NCBI GenBank assembly: GCA_947462335.1
Contig: OX381707.1
Span: forward strand, 60,737,773 to 60,801,772
Reading direction: 5' to 3'
DNA from: Harmothoe impar
Taxonomy: Eukaryota; Annelida; Polychaeta; Phyllodocida; Polynoidae
DNA: 64,000 bases
Position 1 is the stretch's first letter. Every line of letters begins with the position of its first letter. The notes beneath the pieces are model-generated. The model was not told the origin of the DNA. It did not search any database and worked only from the letters and a program-made list of their open reading frames with translations. Made by a program: the position numbers and the translations under genes. This document shows positions 1-12,759 of the stretch, one piece after another.

Positions 1-42
1 GGTGGACACCTGTACAACCGTGATCTGCACTAACTACACTCT

Positions 43-149
43 CAGAAAAGTGAGAGTCATTGTCGCTAAAACTACCCTCACCTGAGGGTCAAGCAGTGCC
101 TGACCCTCAGGTGAGGGTAGTTTTAGCGACAATGACTCTCACTTTTCTG
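43..149. repeat. Perfect 49-bp inverted repeat
   Basis: The arms at 43-91 and 101-149 are exact reverse complements separated by 9 bases. The sequence just outside the arms is also partly complementary. It would fold into a very stable hairpin and is most likely a small foldback element or MITE. No coding content. Confidence 0.9.
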
Positions 150-159
150 TGTGTGTAAT

Positions 160-430
160 GACTAGTAGTGCAGATAACGGCAGATCATCCAAACGTGATC
201 TGCATCAAAATAAGATGATAGTTGGAGCAGATCACAACATTTTGATGCTGATTACGTCAATTTGATGCAGATCACGTTTGGATGGTCTAACGTTATCTGC
301 ACAATCACGGATACACAACACATGTACAATCGTGTTCTGCAGTAACTAACGTTATCTGCAGTAGTGCAGATAACGGCAGACCATCCAACCGGGATCTGCA
401 TCAAACCGACCTGATCTGCATCAATATATG
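160..430. repeat. MITE-like inverted and direct repeats (GTGCAGATAACG family)
   Basis: A 42-base arm at 168-209 matches the reverse complement of 261-302 with three mismatches. Further partial copies of the same motifs (GCAGATAACG, GATCTGCATCAA) lie at about 345-425. The cluster looks like a non-autonomous DNA element or nested copies of one; no transposase is visible. Confidence 0.7.
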
Positions 431-811
431 TGTTGGAAAAATCGATAGAACTCTACATTGCATGATGCAGAGGGCGGTATATAGGAAGTACCTTTTATTG
501 GGCAATGGCGCTTTACTATAGGCCCTATTCCCACTTCGTGTTGCGATAATTCTCTAGTATTATGAATATACTGATTAGACAGAGATATCTAGGAAACTAT
601 GATACTTAGAACTTATTAGAACGTTGAATGGGGCAATGCCCATCTATACATTTAGAAAGCAAATGGCTGCAAGATCGATGCAGATCACGTTATTTTGATG
701 CGTATTATGATAGTGTATAATATAACTTTACTTTGCAATCTATATATATTTTCCTTATTTTTGTGGGTATATGTTTCATTAGGAAGATGGATAATGTAGT
801 ATTGTACTTAC

Positions 812-1223
812 AAGCCGTCTCTCCAAGGAGCCAGATGTTCTGGGCGTGGACTTCAACGAGGGCTGAGGGCATGCAGATGACCAGCACGAGCAGGTCAGCC
901 ACACTGAGATTCACCAGGAACCAGTTAGTGGGCGTCCTCATCTCAGCATTCCTGCTCACGACAATTATGACGAGCAGGTTCCCAACGACACCCATCAGGA
1001 ATATGACGCTGCAGAACACCGTCAAGGTGACGTCAATGTACGTCACGTCAGGCGGTGAGTAGGCTGTCCGGTTGCGGAGAGGGGGCCCAAGGGCCGCTGT
1101 TAGGTTGGATAAGTTCCCCTGGAGCGGCTCAGTGGTAGGGAGCAGCTCACTAGCCATGGCCCCGCCGGCCGAAATGAACAACTCCTGCGTGAGATTGCCC
1201 ATGGTGCTATCAATGTTCTCCAC
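812..1223 (-). CDS. Rhodopsin-class neuropeptide GPCR, first coding exon (partial)
   Basis: The exon encodes about 137 residues: an N-terminal extracellular segment with several N-glycosylation sequons, then TM1 with the GNLL motif (N1.50) and TM2 with LSVADLLVL (D2.50) followed by CMP. The MRTPTNWFLVNLS loop and the W-x-x-G-E-x-x-C region before TM3 resemble the orexin/allatotropin/NPFF receptor group of peptide receptors. The ATG at 1223-1221 is preceded by an in-frame-free 5' region. The exon ends at a consensus donor (GTAAGT, with G at 811) that splits the conserved Cys codon. TM3 to TM7 are not in the window; on the minus strand they would lie beyond position 1. I infer a plasma-membrane peptide receptor; the ligand cannot be told from this exon. 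Confidence 0.75.
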
Positions 1224-3774
1224 ACGCTGTAGTTGTATATCAATACTTTAAATGGCGATATAGGATAGCAGCGTATTCCCCTTATACAAGTCCCAATGTA
1301 TAGAGGGGCTGGAGCTCTCCTACTGCAGTATTAATGGCACCGGGCCTGTTACCTATCTTATCTCTATGATACTTTGCCGCTGGTGCTCCTCCACCTGTCC
1401 CCGTCTGACTGCCACTTGCCGCCAGTCTCTATTGATCCCACGCTCTCCTTCCACTTCTATCTCTCTTCTTTCTACTCACTGTAACAGTGTGTGCTGCTCG
1501 TGTTCCTTAATTTTGTTGGAGAAGGCACATTATGTTTAGCTGCTTTCATATACATTTGCCTTAAGCTGTCTATATTCCATCTCCTTTGCGTCTCTGTTCT
1601 GGCAATACCTATACTTCTATACATCAGTATAGAGATACTCATTTGGCTCACAGCTATTATTAATGTCTCTCACTGCCTTTACTTAATTACTGAGATTGTT
1701 CCTTCATCTCCTCACGATTGTCCCTCTTGTTTCTCTCTCTGATATTTGCTCTGTGGTTTAGTCCTCTCCCCCACTTCTCTTCACAACGCTGCTAGCGAAG
1801 TAATCCCTGATCTGTCCGTGTGCTCTGCAGCCGTGTTTGTGGGCACACTGGACTAGTAGTAGCAGCCAAAAGGCGAGTCCCTAATGGCCACGTGCGCCTG
1901 CATCCTACGTCTGCGCCCAACTGCCGGCCAGATGAGGATAGCACTGCACTAGGCACTGCCAATCACACCACCCTACCGACACGACACGACACTACCAGGC
2001 CATCGGCCCAGCCTAGGCACACGTTTAATGCTTTACCATGGAATTGGTAGTTATGCTGGTTATGTTTTGATTTTCACAAGTCTCTGATGATCCCTGTTCT
2101 TGGTAAACCTGTTTTATGTACTGGCTTGTCTGCATGGGAGGAGAATATTTAATAGATAAGACTCCTTGGGGAACACAGTTTAAGATTCATTTCCGAAGTC
2201 CTAAGGGTGTCATTCAATCTTATTTACCACCTCTGAAAATAAACAAGAGAAAGTGATGTTCAGTATTCACTACCTGCAATTAAATTTCGTTAAACCCAAG
2301 GGGGAATGCACCCAGAGGGGGATTTAACATGAATGACTAAGTAGCCGGGCAAAGCTGAGAACAGAACATTGGTAATGGAAATGAAAAAGAGAACTATAAC
2401 ATTATCAGATTATTGACTCTTGTGCGAAATTTACAAATGCTGAGGTTTCAATAAAATTGCATATTTCTCAAAGGATTTAATGTGTGTGTGTCCAACCTAG
2501 TTCCTCTTTCCTGCATATTCAACCGCTAACCTCCCGAAATCAATGAAACATTCTACTGGTGGTAATTTGCTTCAGCATAGAGCCCTATGGGAGGCGCTAG
2601 ATAACCCTTTACATTGAACATTTACAAATTGCGGGGGCTCAGTGCTTTCTCTATGGGAGTTGGCGAGTGGTGGCAGGTGGCGGCCGTGAGGCACTTTTTT
2701 TCAGACATCAGTTTATTCTCCCCAGGTCTGTATGGTGGTAATTGACTTCTACATATTAACACGGTCACAGCCCATTCTATCCGCGGTTACAAGCCAAATC
2801 TACTGTGACGTCACTGTCTTAGGGTAATTGAACATAATATTCTCACCACAGCTCTGTGCAATGCATTTGCGATATTTGTACAGCAGCAAAGACAATTGGT
2901 GACTGCCTTTGTACTACAGGCCCCTGAAAAAGAGGGCCAGAGCTGAAAGCACCATATCTTAGGCTCAGCATTAGTGTACTTAATTGTATGTGATATAATT
3001 AACACCTTTTCCCTTTTGATTATTAAGCTTTCCTACCTGGCTACTTCAGACAGAAATAGATTAATCATGCAAGAAACAAAGATAATGTAATAAAACCAAT
3101 TCATTTTAGATTTAATTGGATAACTTAATTCAATGTACTGATCCCTTGGTTTCTGGATATGAAAAAAATCTGATAAATCTTTTTGAATCTTGGCCGCAAG
3201 GTGCAGATACATTAGATCAGGTATAACCTTTAAGATACATTATGCAAATAAGATGAGTTTGGTGGCACAGAACTAAGTGGTGGGTGGGAGAGTGTCAGTA
3301 TAGTGTCAATATGCAATTGAGTGGGGGTTGGAGGATTTCAGTGTGCTTGTGTGTGTGTGTGTTGGGGGGGGGGGGGGGGTCAGGCTTGATTATCAGGCTC
3401 AGTTTTCAGGCTTGATTTTCAGACTCACTTTTTAGGCTCACTTTTCAGCCTGAAATGTTATGACAGACTAGTGTGACTCATGATTTCAGGGTAGTTTTGA
3501 ACTAGGAATATGTTTCTGCTCTCAGAGTTGACAAATAGTACATTTTTCCTGAAATGATTTATACCTGCAATCTTTCAATCAATCAATTCAATCACACTAT
3601 GACCCTGAGTCATATGTGATGTGAAATCACACACTCAATCTTCATGATTGAGAATGGTTAGTATAGGGAAGGATTCGAGAACATTAACTGTGGGTTCTTC
3701 CTTTTTAACCATTTTTTAATCGTTGAGCAACTGTTAAGTGCATCATGCCTCATGGCCATGGTAATTAATTATTA
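1224..3774. other. Non-coding region
   Basis: This is probably the 5' flank of the receptor gene. It contains short pyrimidine-rich tracts around 1380-1750 and a G homopolymer near 3365-3380. The open stretches here are short and lack recognisable protein motifs. I see no gene. Confidence 0.6.
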
Positions 3775-4978
3775 CCCAGCCAGCATGCCCACATGGGCCC
3801 CGCCTGGGTAGGAACTGGGCACACTGGGCCAACCTGGGCTCGGGCTCTGTGTGGGGTATAAATGGGCTCTCAGTCGGGCCCCACCTGGGCTATGCGCACT
3901 GACTTCATGTTTATTATTGCACTTGGAATACTTCAAATCACACCCAAATATCCTTATTCCAACGTTAAGTCTCATTTACACCAACATTTCTGAAACTGGG
4001 TTTGACCTGGGCTATGACTGGGCAAACTGGGCCAAGATAAACCTGGGCTGTTGATGGGCTATGGGCTGGGTATGAGGTGGGCCCCACCTGGGATCTTTTG
4101 GTAAAATATTATCATTGCAGAAAATGTTTGATACATCAAATCCATAATTTTTTTATGTCAAATTGTGCTGTTATTTGGATTTTTTCCTTTTGTATGTCTA
4201 CTGGGCTACAACTGGGCAAGCTGGGCAGAGTTTCCGAACTCCTCACTAGATGGCAGCACTACATGTGTTGTGAAGTTTTAGATATAAATGCAGAATTATT
4301 TCTTTATTTACAATGGTAATCAATGCCTCAACAGTATTCAAAATAATTGGAAATAACACTGATTTCATAGTTAGTCGATATGATCCAAAGTTGAATACTT
4401 AAACGCTTTGATATTAGGAAAACAATGTACACCGAAGTGTGGACACCTCTTGCTTGGGTATGAGCATAATATATCACCCTGGGTGTGCTTCTCACTACTA
4501 TCACTTGCTTGCCATGAATGGACTGCTTGGCTATGGTAGGAGTGTCACAATAAAGTGTCATACCTTACCTGCAGTCAATAGATGTGTTTGGTTCTCTATG
4601 ATCCTTTGATAAAAATAATAGAGGACAACATACAGTTATGTACTGTATGAGAACCATCTGGGCTGGCCCACTTAGGACCCAGTTGTGGCCCACCTCCCAG
4701 GGCCAACTTGGAATATGGGGTACTTAATACATGTTAACCTTTAAATAAACAATAAAACACCAAATTTGATAAATTATGTATTCAAGGTAATGGTACTCCT
4801 AAATGCCCATATGGGACCCAGCTGGGGCCCAAGTAGCGCGGCAACTGGGCAGCCCACCTGGGCTGCGCATGGGTGCATGGGACAGCCCCAGGTGGGCCCC
4901 GTCCGGGCGGCCCAACTGGGCCCCAAATGACAGCCCTATTGGGACCCAGCTGGGGCCCACTAACCAATGCTGGCTGGG
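3775..4978. mobile_element. Non-autonomous DNA transposon, CCCAGCC-ended, copy 1
   Basis: The left end CCCAGCCAGCA and right end TGCTGGCTGGG are perfect terminal inverted repeats, flanked on both sides by TA. Inside both ends are many short palindromic units of the type GGGCCCACCTGGGC, in both orientations. The AT-rich middle has no coding capacity. A second copy with the same ends lies at 15401-16778. TA flanks suggest a TA-targeting DNA transposase supplied in trans; the superfamily is not certain. Confidence 0.75.
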
Positions 4979-4980
4979 TA

Positions 4981-7900
4981 AAAGCGGTAATTGGTGATCA
5001 TAGCGATGGGGCAATAGAACAACTGGGGTCAGGGACTTTTTCCGTAATCGTCTCTCACTCAATGTCTTAACGCAGACCATTAAGTTTAAAGTAGGTATCC
5101 CAATAGGCAGCCGCTGGCCGTGTCCTCATGTGTAAACTCCCTGAAACACCTAGTTTTAGAAATGATCTGTTCGCCAAACTATTTGGAGTAGCATCACTCT
5201 GATGTATCAGGAAAGCTGTATCATGATTCTAAATACCCCTACTAATGCTCTGAAGTTCACTAAAAATAGGAAAACCCTTGAGGACACACTGTATATATAC
5301 TGATTTCGCTCCCACACCATAAGAGATACAGTTCCAGTAGCTTTACCCCTGTGAACGAAACACTTCATTTTAAGGTATTACACATAGCGATAGGCATATT
5401 GGAAGTATTTTTAAAGCAAAATAATATAAGAATGTTCAGGCAATTTTTGGGACTCTTTCAAAATGGTGTATCCATATATTTGGGATCATTTGAAAGGTAT
5501 TTCAGATCTCTTTGGTCCCAGCATAGAAACCACAATATTAGCATTTATAATTCATTATGTAACAGGCCTACAAATTACATAAATGTGTTGTTATGTCATA
5601 GGAACAGTACAAATGAGTTCTTATTTAAAGTTGGATTCAGAGATCAAGAAGAAATTTTGTCCTAAGATGCTCTAACGTAGCTTGATAAGAGTAATATTTC
5701 AGCAATATTGGCGAATTTCATGATTTCCATTTGCTTACTCAGTACTATATAATTCCTTTAGTGGGTAAAGATTGCTTGGAACTGATGTATATGATAGTGA
5801 CCTATGACCATAAAACTATTCAATTTGATATATGAAACAACAGTTGTGTGGTATTGATCTTGACTTTGGTCATTTTCAATGTTCAGGGACATTTGGAAAA
5901 TTAGTGTTTTTCTCATTTTTGAATGAACATTGTGATGTCAATTTTGGGTATTCAGAAGAGGGAAAAAATGGACACAGTCTTCATTACCTACGGAGGGAAT
6001 TCTCAGAGAACCAAGGGGAAATCTGACATGTTGGTGAAATCAGACACCACCAAACTTGCAATATTTTTGACAACTCTGTGCATGATCTATGACTGATACG
6101 TAGTATATCAAGATTTTGAGACCCTGTAAAAAAGAAAGTGGAAGATTGAACTCATTGACTCTTCGCCAAGCTGAGGAGACATATGCTGTAATCATTAGGG
6201 GTCCATCATTAGCCAATCAATTTACAGCATTTCATATGCATGCATAATGAGTTTGAGGAGAAGGGCCAAATTTGGCTATGTCCATACCTCACTATTTCAC
6301 TTTTAAATGGCTGTCAAATCTGAACCGCTTGACCGATCTGCATCATTTAAAAACTGTTTTTCTTCTTTTAACATGGTCTGTCGACCTGACCACTTTCCAT
6401 GTGTGCAGCAAAGTTATCTTCAAACCTCCTGGGAAACCTATTTAAAGACATGGCATAACTTCATAAGTTATTGCAATCATATTGAATGCAATGCCCCTTA
6501 TGGTTCACTTTTGTCTAGTTTCAGGGAGGCCACTCAGCTTTAACAGTCCAAACGTGCATTTTAATTGTAGCAACTGGCTAAAACGGTCTGATCGTTTGTC
6601 CGTGCCATCTCAGTTGTGTAAGAGGGCGTGCCAAACAATTACAATAGTCCACACAGATTTTATGGTTAACAGCTGATGTTTTAAACCAGTCCGTTAATAC
6701 TAATGCAGTCCTCGCATGAAACGGCTATCTGTAAATTGACGAGCAACATCCATGCACGACACCATTATGCAAATTTAATTCCCCAAAAGAAGAAGCGGCA
6801 GTGAAACAAACAGATTTTGTGTGTAACTCATGCATGAAATTAATGCAGAAAGCTAACTACCCATGCTGGGTTATTTGATTTGATGCATTTATGAACAATT
6901 GGACAGTTCGAATTAAGGGATGGCATAGATGGTTATGTAAACTGATATAGATGTTTCCGACATGGAAGGAGCACCCTAGTGGGCAAGCTATTATTGCAAG
7001 GGTGGGACTTGGAAGGGAGTGTAAACATGGAAATATAATAGTCATGTATAGAGGGAAGGGAATGCAGAGAATGTGAAATGGATTTCAGAATAAAGGAATA
7101 TTTGAGTGGAGGGTTTGGGATCGTGAGCAGAGGCTTTAAAAGAAAACACCACCCCTTTCCATGGTGGCTTCTATCGAGAGTCTTAGCAATAATATCCTGA
7201 CATTATTGAATCAGGGTTATCAGTAGCTAGGACAGCCAGGGAAATAAGATGAATGGGTTTTTATGCACCATGTGAGTTTGTAGTTCTCCAGACCATAGCT
7301 AATGAGATTTTAATTGTACCTATGATGCAACTGCTGTGTCAGCAAGTGAATTGAAACCACATTTCCAGGACATTTACTGATGCTAGCTATACAGAAAGCT
7401 CAGAAAGGCCTCAATCTTGCTCAATAATATTCTAAGATATGGTTTAGATGGACTCAACTGATTGCATGGGATGGGTAGATGTTATATTTTGTATTGTATG
7501 ACAACAATAACTACTTAAATAATGTAGAACAGAGATCCTTCACTTCTGAGGGTAATTTCTATACCCTAAAACCATGTGGGCCCAACAGCCCCCCCCCCGT
7601 CATAAATTAGTATAGAGGTTCCCAAATAAAATATTTTGGGTTGGGGTAAAGATGTGTGGGCTATTTTTGAGCTATAATCATTTCCCTGAAAATGGTTGAT
7701 TCCCTAAAAGTGCTACCTCCAGTAGAGTGTCCTATATTATATTAGCCAAGCACCACACATGTCATTTTGAGATATCATAATTTGTGATAAATTCCGATTT
7801 TTAAATAGTGTCGTCCTACCTATTATCAGTGTAAGTTCTACACAACGGTTTGGAAGAGGCATTTCAACTCAAACCTCAAGTTCACATTGAAATTCACATT

Positions 7901-8468
7901 TTGTCATATCAACATAGGTGCTAAGCTATATTCTTATGACTAAGATAATGTAGGAAAGTGAAAATGCTGTAGATGGTCAAAAGAGAGTAATATTACATAG
8001 ACCTATTTATCAGGGGGAGGGAGCTGGGTCACACCCTACACTTTCCATGTGATGAACGGCCTGCATTTTACGTATAATGCTTCAGCATTACATGTGCTCT
8101 GGTTAGAACAGCTGTGGCACGATCTGTGACAAGGGAAAGTACATGCAGTTCGCACTATAAAGTAAAGGTCCCCTTTCCCAGTGCATGACACATCTACTGA
8201 TTTCTCCAAGGTTAGGGAGGTAATTAAGGAGACTCTTGTCACTAGCCTATGTTCTGATTGCTCTGATTCTATCATGTCTGCCAAATACAATAACCCATAA
8301 TATTCACAGCAACCCTGAGTATGAAGGCCATCACTACAGATTACTTTAGGTACGCCTGCCTAAATATTGATGTCGTCCATTATACACTTGTTTCATCAGC
8401 CATGTTCCACTAGGGGGGGGGGCCTGTAGAGCAGCCTGCTTCAGGGGCTAACTCCTCACACTGCCCCT
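4981..8468. other. Non-coding region
   Basis: AT-rich host sequence with no open frame showing protein-like composition, no RNA gene and no clear repeat ends. A short C run lies near 7590. Nothing supportable is seen. Confidence 0.5.
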
Positions 8469-9214
8469 TAGTGCTGCAGCATTGGAGAGCTAGGAGCATT
8501 ATTTCTGGCGACACCCATCACCAAAAAAGACTAAAGGTCACTATATACCACTGGAAAGCTCTGATCATGGGCTTTTCAGATATGGCGAGCGTAAAAGAAA
8601 AGGTTGCGAGGAATCCAAGATGGCCGCCAAAATCCAAGATGGCCGCCAAAATATCAGAATTCCATCTCCAATGACCTAGATATGGCTTAGAATACTTATT
8701 TAACACTGCCTACCCCCCCCTAATTTGGACCCAAGGAATCCAATGGTTCTATTGGTTTGTTTCTAAGACAGCTGGTTGCTTAGCAACAACTGTTCTAATT
8801 GTTTATCTGCCTAGCAACACAGTTTCCCATGGTCCTGAGGTTGATTACAACCATACCTACCCCCCCTAAATTGGACCAAAGGAATTCAATGGTTCTATTG
8901 CTTTGTTTCTGAGGTAGCTGGTTGCTTAGCAACAGCTATTCTAATTGTTTATCTGCCTAGCAACACATATGTCCATGGTGCTAAGGTTGATAATAATCAT
9001 ACCTACCCCTTTAAACTGCACCCAAGGAATTCAATGGTTCAATTGGTTTGCTGCTAACACAGCTAGTTGCCTGGCAACGACTGTTATTATTGTTTATCTC
9101 CCTAACAAAACATATTTCCATGGTCCTGAAGTTCATTAACAACAAGCATGGTAACAACTAAACAACTTTGATCCAGGCTTTTCTATGGTTTAAGGTTGAT
9201 AAAGAAACAAGCTC

Positions 9215-9600
9215 TGTGGACTCTTCAAGTAGCTCTTTGGACCCCTTTAGCAGCTCTTGGGACCCTGCAAGCAGTTCTGGGGACCCTCTAAGGGGCTTTG
9301 TAGGACCTTCCAGTTGCTCTGGGACCCCTTTAGTGACTCTGTGGACCTGTTTAGTAGCTAGGGGGTATGTACATAACAGCTAGCTACATGTGGATGGCCC
9401 CAAGAGCCCTTGAGCTTCTTACGGTGGGGGGGGGGGTAGCTATTGTAATAAAATTTGGTTGATTAGGGACCCTTCCAGTGGCTCCCATCAACTCTGTGGA
9501 CCCATTCAGCAGCACTGTGAACCCTTCCAGCCGCTCTGTGGACCCTTCTAGCGGCTCTGTTGACCGCTTCTGTAACTCTTGGGACCCTTCAGCTACAGCC
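9215..9600. repeat. 21-bp minisatellite, inverted arm
   Basis: Degenerate tandem copies of a 21-base unit (CTCTGTGGACCC type) inside the left arm of the foldback element. They are the reverse complement of the units at 10015-11480. Confidence 0.8.
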
Positions 9601-9629
9601 CGGATACTGAGGGAGGTGGTACAATCGAC

Positions 9630-9860
9630 CTAGGTACTAGTCATCCCTGATATAGGGGAAGATGATCTAATTATCCCTGATGTAGGGGAAGATGATCTAG
9701 TCATCCCTGGTATAGGGGAAGATGATAGTCATCCCTGGTATATGGGAAGATGATCTAGCCATCTCTGGTATAAGGGAAGATGATCTAGCCATCCTTGGTA
9801 TAGGGGAAGATGATCCAGTTGTCTCTGGTATAGGGGAAGAGTCTTCCTTGGTACCAGCAA
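9630..9860. repeat. About 30-bp minisatellite at the centre of the foldback element
   Basis: About seven tandem copies of a 28-30 base unit containing TCATCCCTGGTATAGGGGAA and GATGATCTAG. The unit is unrelated to the 21-bp minisatellite on either side. Confidence 0.85.
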
Positions 9861-10014
9861 AGAGATTTTCAGAGCTTGTAGACATCTACTAATGCCAGGG
9901 TATGCATACCCAGAGCCCGTCTGGGTGTTTCCAGGGGTAGAGGTGGTCATAGAGTTAGCAGAGGTGTTCACAGAATCAGCAAAGATGCACCCACAGCCAC
10001 CACAGTGTACAGAG

Positions 10015-11480
10015 GTGTCACTAAAGGGGTCCCCAGAACAACTGGAAGGGTCCCAAGAGCCGCTGGAAGGGTCCCAAGAGCCACTGAAGGGGTCCCCAGA
10101 CCCACTGGACGGTCCACAGAGTCACTGAAGGGGTCCCCAGTGCACTGAAGGGGTCCACAGAGTCACTGAAGGGGTCCCAAGAGCCACTGAAGGGGTTACC
10201 AGACCCACTGGAATGGTCTACAGAGCCACTAAAGGGGTCCCCAGGCCAATTGGAACAGTCCACAGAGTCACTGAAGGGGTCCCCAGTGTCACTAAAGGGG
10301 TCCACAGAGCTACTGGAAGGGTCCCTAGAGCTGCTGGAAGGGTCCCAAGAGCCACTGAAGGGGTCCCCAGACCCACTGGAACGGTCCACAGAGTCACTGA
10401 AGGGGTCCCCAGTGTCACTAAAGGGGTCCCCAGAGCTACTGGAAGGGTCAACAGAGTCGCTGAAGGGTCCCTAGAGCCATTGAAGAGGCCCCCACACTCA
10501 TATTCCTAGACTCCCTATATGACCAATCTATCAGTCACTAGTACCTAACCTAGTTAGTCATTTTTTGGCTCCCTATACGACCAACCTAGGTAAGTTATTA
10601 TTGTCACGTTGGTCAGTACTGACCAACCCACCTGAGTCTTTTCATTTCCAGGGGGGAGCCACTAAGTGGTCATCAAAGTATCTTACAGGTGGCACCAACT
10701 AGTGGTATACAAATACAACACACCAATAATGAACCTAGGTTAGCCACGACTGGCAGACCCCTTAGTCATTTTTGAATATAACTTTGTCATTGTGATTAAC
10801 ACACATATGACAAACCTAGGATAGTCTGCACTGACTAACCCTTTCAACTTATGGATTTTCTGTGACACTGACCGGGTCCACAGACCCACTGAAGGGGTCC
10901 ACAGTGTCACTGAAGGGGTTCCTAGAGTCAGAGCAACTAGAAAGGGCCTCCAAAGCCTCTGGGAGGGTACCCAGAGCTGCTTAGAGGGTCTACATAGTCA
11001 CTGAAGGGTTGTCCAGCATCATTGAAGGAGTCCACAGAGCAGCTGGAAGGGTCCCCAGAGTTACTGAAAGGGTCCACAGAGTCACTGAAGGGGTGTCCAT
11101 AGTCACTGAAAGGGTCCAGAGAGTCACTGCAGTGGTCCCCTGAGCCACTGATGGGGTCCACAGAGTCATTGAAGGGGCTCACAGAGTCGCTGGAAGGGCC
11201 TTCAAAGCCTCTGGGAAGGTCCTCAGAGCTGCTTGGAGGGTCTACAGAGTCACTAAGGGGGTCCTGAGTGTCACTGAAGGGGTCTACAGAGCAGCTGGAA
11301 GGGTCCACAGAGCCGCATGTAGGGTCCCCGGAGCAGCTGGAGGGGTCCAGAGTCACTAAAGGGGTCCCAGAGCAACTGGAAGGTCCCACAAAGCCTCTGA
11401 GAGGGTACCCGGAACTGCTTGCAGAGTCCCAAGAGCCGCTAAAGGGGTCCCAAGAGCAACTTGAAGAGTCCACAGAGCTT
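10015..11480. repeat. 21-bp minisatellite, main array
   Basis: Tandem 21-base units of the form GGGGTCCCCAGAGCCACTGAA, with variants. The array is interrupted at about 10500-10870 by non-repetitive sequence. Its inner part is the inverted copy of 9215-9600. Confidence 0.85.
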
Positions 11481-12144
11481 GTTTCTTTATCAATCTCACA
11501 CCACAGAATAACCTGGATCCAAGGCTGTTTAGTTGTTGCAATGCTTGTTGATAATGAACCTCAGGACCATGAAATATATGTTGTTACCATTGAATTCCTT
11601 GGGTGCAGTTTAAAGGGGTAGGTATGATTATAATCAACCTTAGCACCATGGAAATATGTGTTGCTAGGCAGATAAACAATTAGAATAGCTGTTGCTAAGC
11701 AACCAGCTGTCTCAGAAACAAAGCAATAGAACCATTGGATTCCTTGGGTCCAATTTAGGGGGGGTAGGTATGGTTGTAATCAACCCCAGGACCATGTAAA
11801 ACTGTGTTGCTAGGCAGATAAACAATTAGAACAGTTGTTGCTAAGCAACCAGCGGTCTTAGAAACAAACCAATAGAACCATTGGATTCCTTGGGTCCAAA
11901 TTAGGGGGGGTAGGCAGTGTTAAAAAAGTATTCTAAGCCATATCTAGGTCATTGGAGATGGAATTCTGATATTTTGGCGGCCATCTTGGATTTTGGCGGC
12001 CATCTTGGATTCCTCGCAACCTTTTCTTTTACGTTCACCATATTTGAAAAGCCCATGATCAGAGCTTTCCAGTGGTATATAGTGACCTTTAGTCTTTTTT
12101 GGTGATGGGTGTTCAGCTAATTAGCCTTCAATGCTGCAGCACTA

Positions 12145-12757
12145 CCTGGTTTAACATGGGGAAAAAGACACCTCTCACAATATGTCAATAATCATATAGA
12201 AATAATACTCCCCTGGCTTAGAAATTCCCCATGTCTAAAGGGAAATGGTGTAAGTATATAGGCCTCTGATATTGGACCGATATCTTGTTTCAAAAATGAT
12301 TTAGATCATGATAAATATGAGTGTAAAACCATAACAAGAGGAGGGGTGCGGGAGGTGGTGAATGGGTGTGATGGGGGACTGGTAACATAAACAAAAACGG
12401 CCCATAGGGGGCACCAAGGTGATTAAATGTAGCTTACTCGACCACAGGGGGTGATGTTGATCATTATCACAGGCCTGAAAATCTTATCTCTGGGGTAAGT
12501 ATCCTTCCTCCGGTGTCTGGTCCTGTCACCACAAGGTGGCTGGGGCTTCCCTCACCCCCCCCCCCCTGGCTGACCAAGGAAGTGTGGGTAACCAGATCTG
12601 ACCCTGTAGACAGAGGAAACTACCCAGGTCGACACTAGCGCCATCTTCTGTAGACCACTGATGAAACCAGTGTATAGGGACTTACAAATCAACACAGTGT
12701 AGTATCACCATGCATGGTTCCCATATTGATCACCTTAATATTACCTCATTAGCGAGG
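12145..12757. other. Non-coding spacer
   Basis: Spacer between two DNA transposons, with a C homopolymer near 12557. No gene seen. Confidence 0.5.
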
Positions 12758-12759
12758 TA

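Larger units (their letters stand above)
8471..12142. mobile_element. Foldback DNA element with about 0.9-kb arms and minisatellite core
   Basis: The ends GTGCTGCAGCATTG and CAATGCTGCAGCAC are inverted and flanked by TA (8469-8470, 12143-12144). The inversion continues inward for hundreds of bases. Both arms contain the paired AAGATGGCCGCC segments (8615-8650 versus 11975-12010). Both also contain the GTTGCTTAGCAAC blocks (8770-9110 versus 11640-11860) and the first part of a 21-bp minisatellite. It encodes nothing; the long open frames across it come from a repeat unit whose length is a multiple of three. Confidence 0.85.

Noticed and set aside
10015..11480. Regular short repeats as a CRISPR array
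   Set aside because: There are no unique spacers; units are contiguous minisatellite copies in a eukaryotic genome.
9168..11621. Long open frames rich in Ser/Gly/Asp or Glu/Gly/Ser repeats
   Set aside because: They arise because the 21-bp minisatellite unit is a multiple of three; several frames on both strands are open and none has a start, splice sites or domain.
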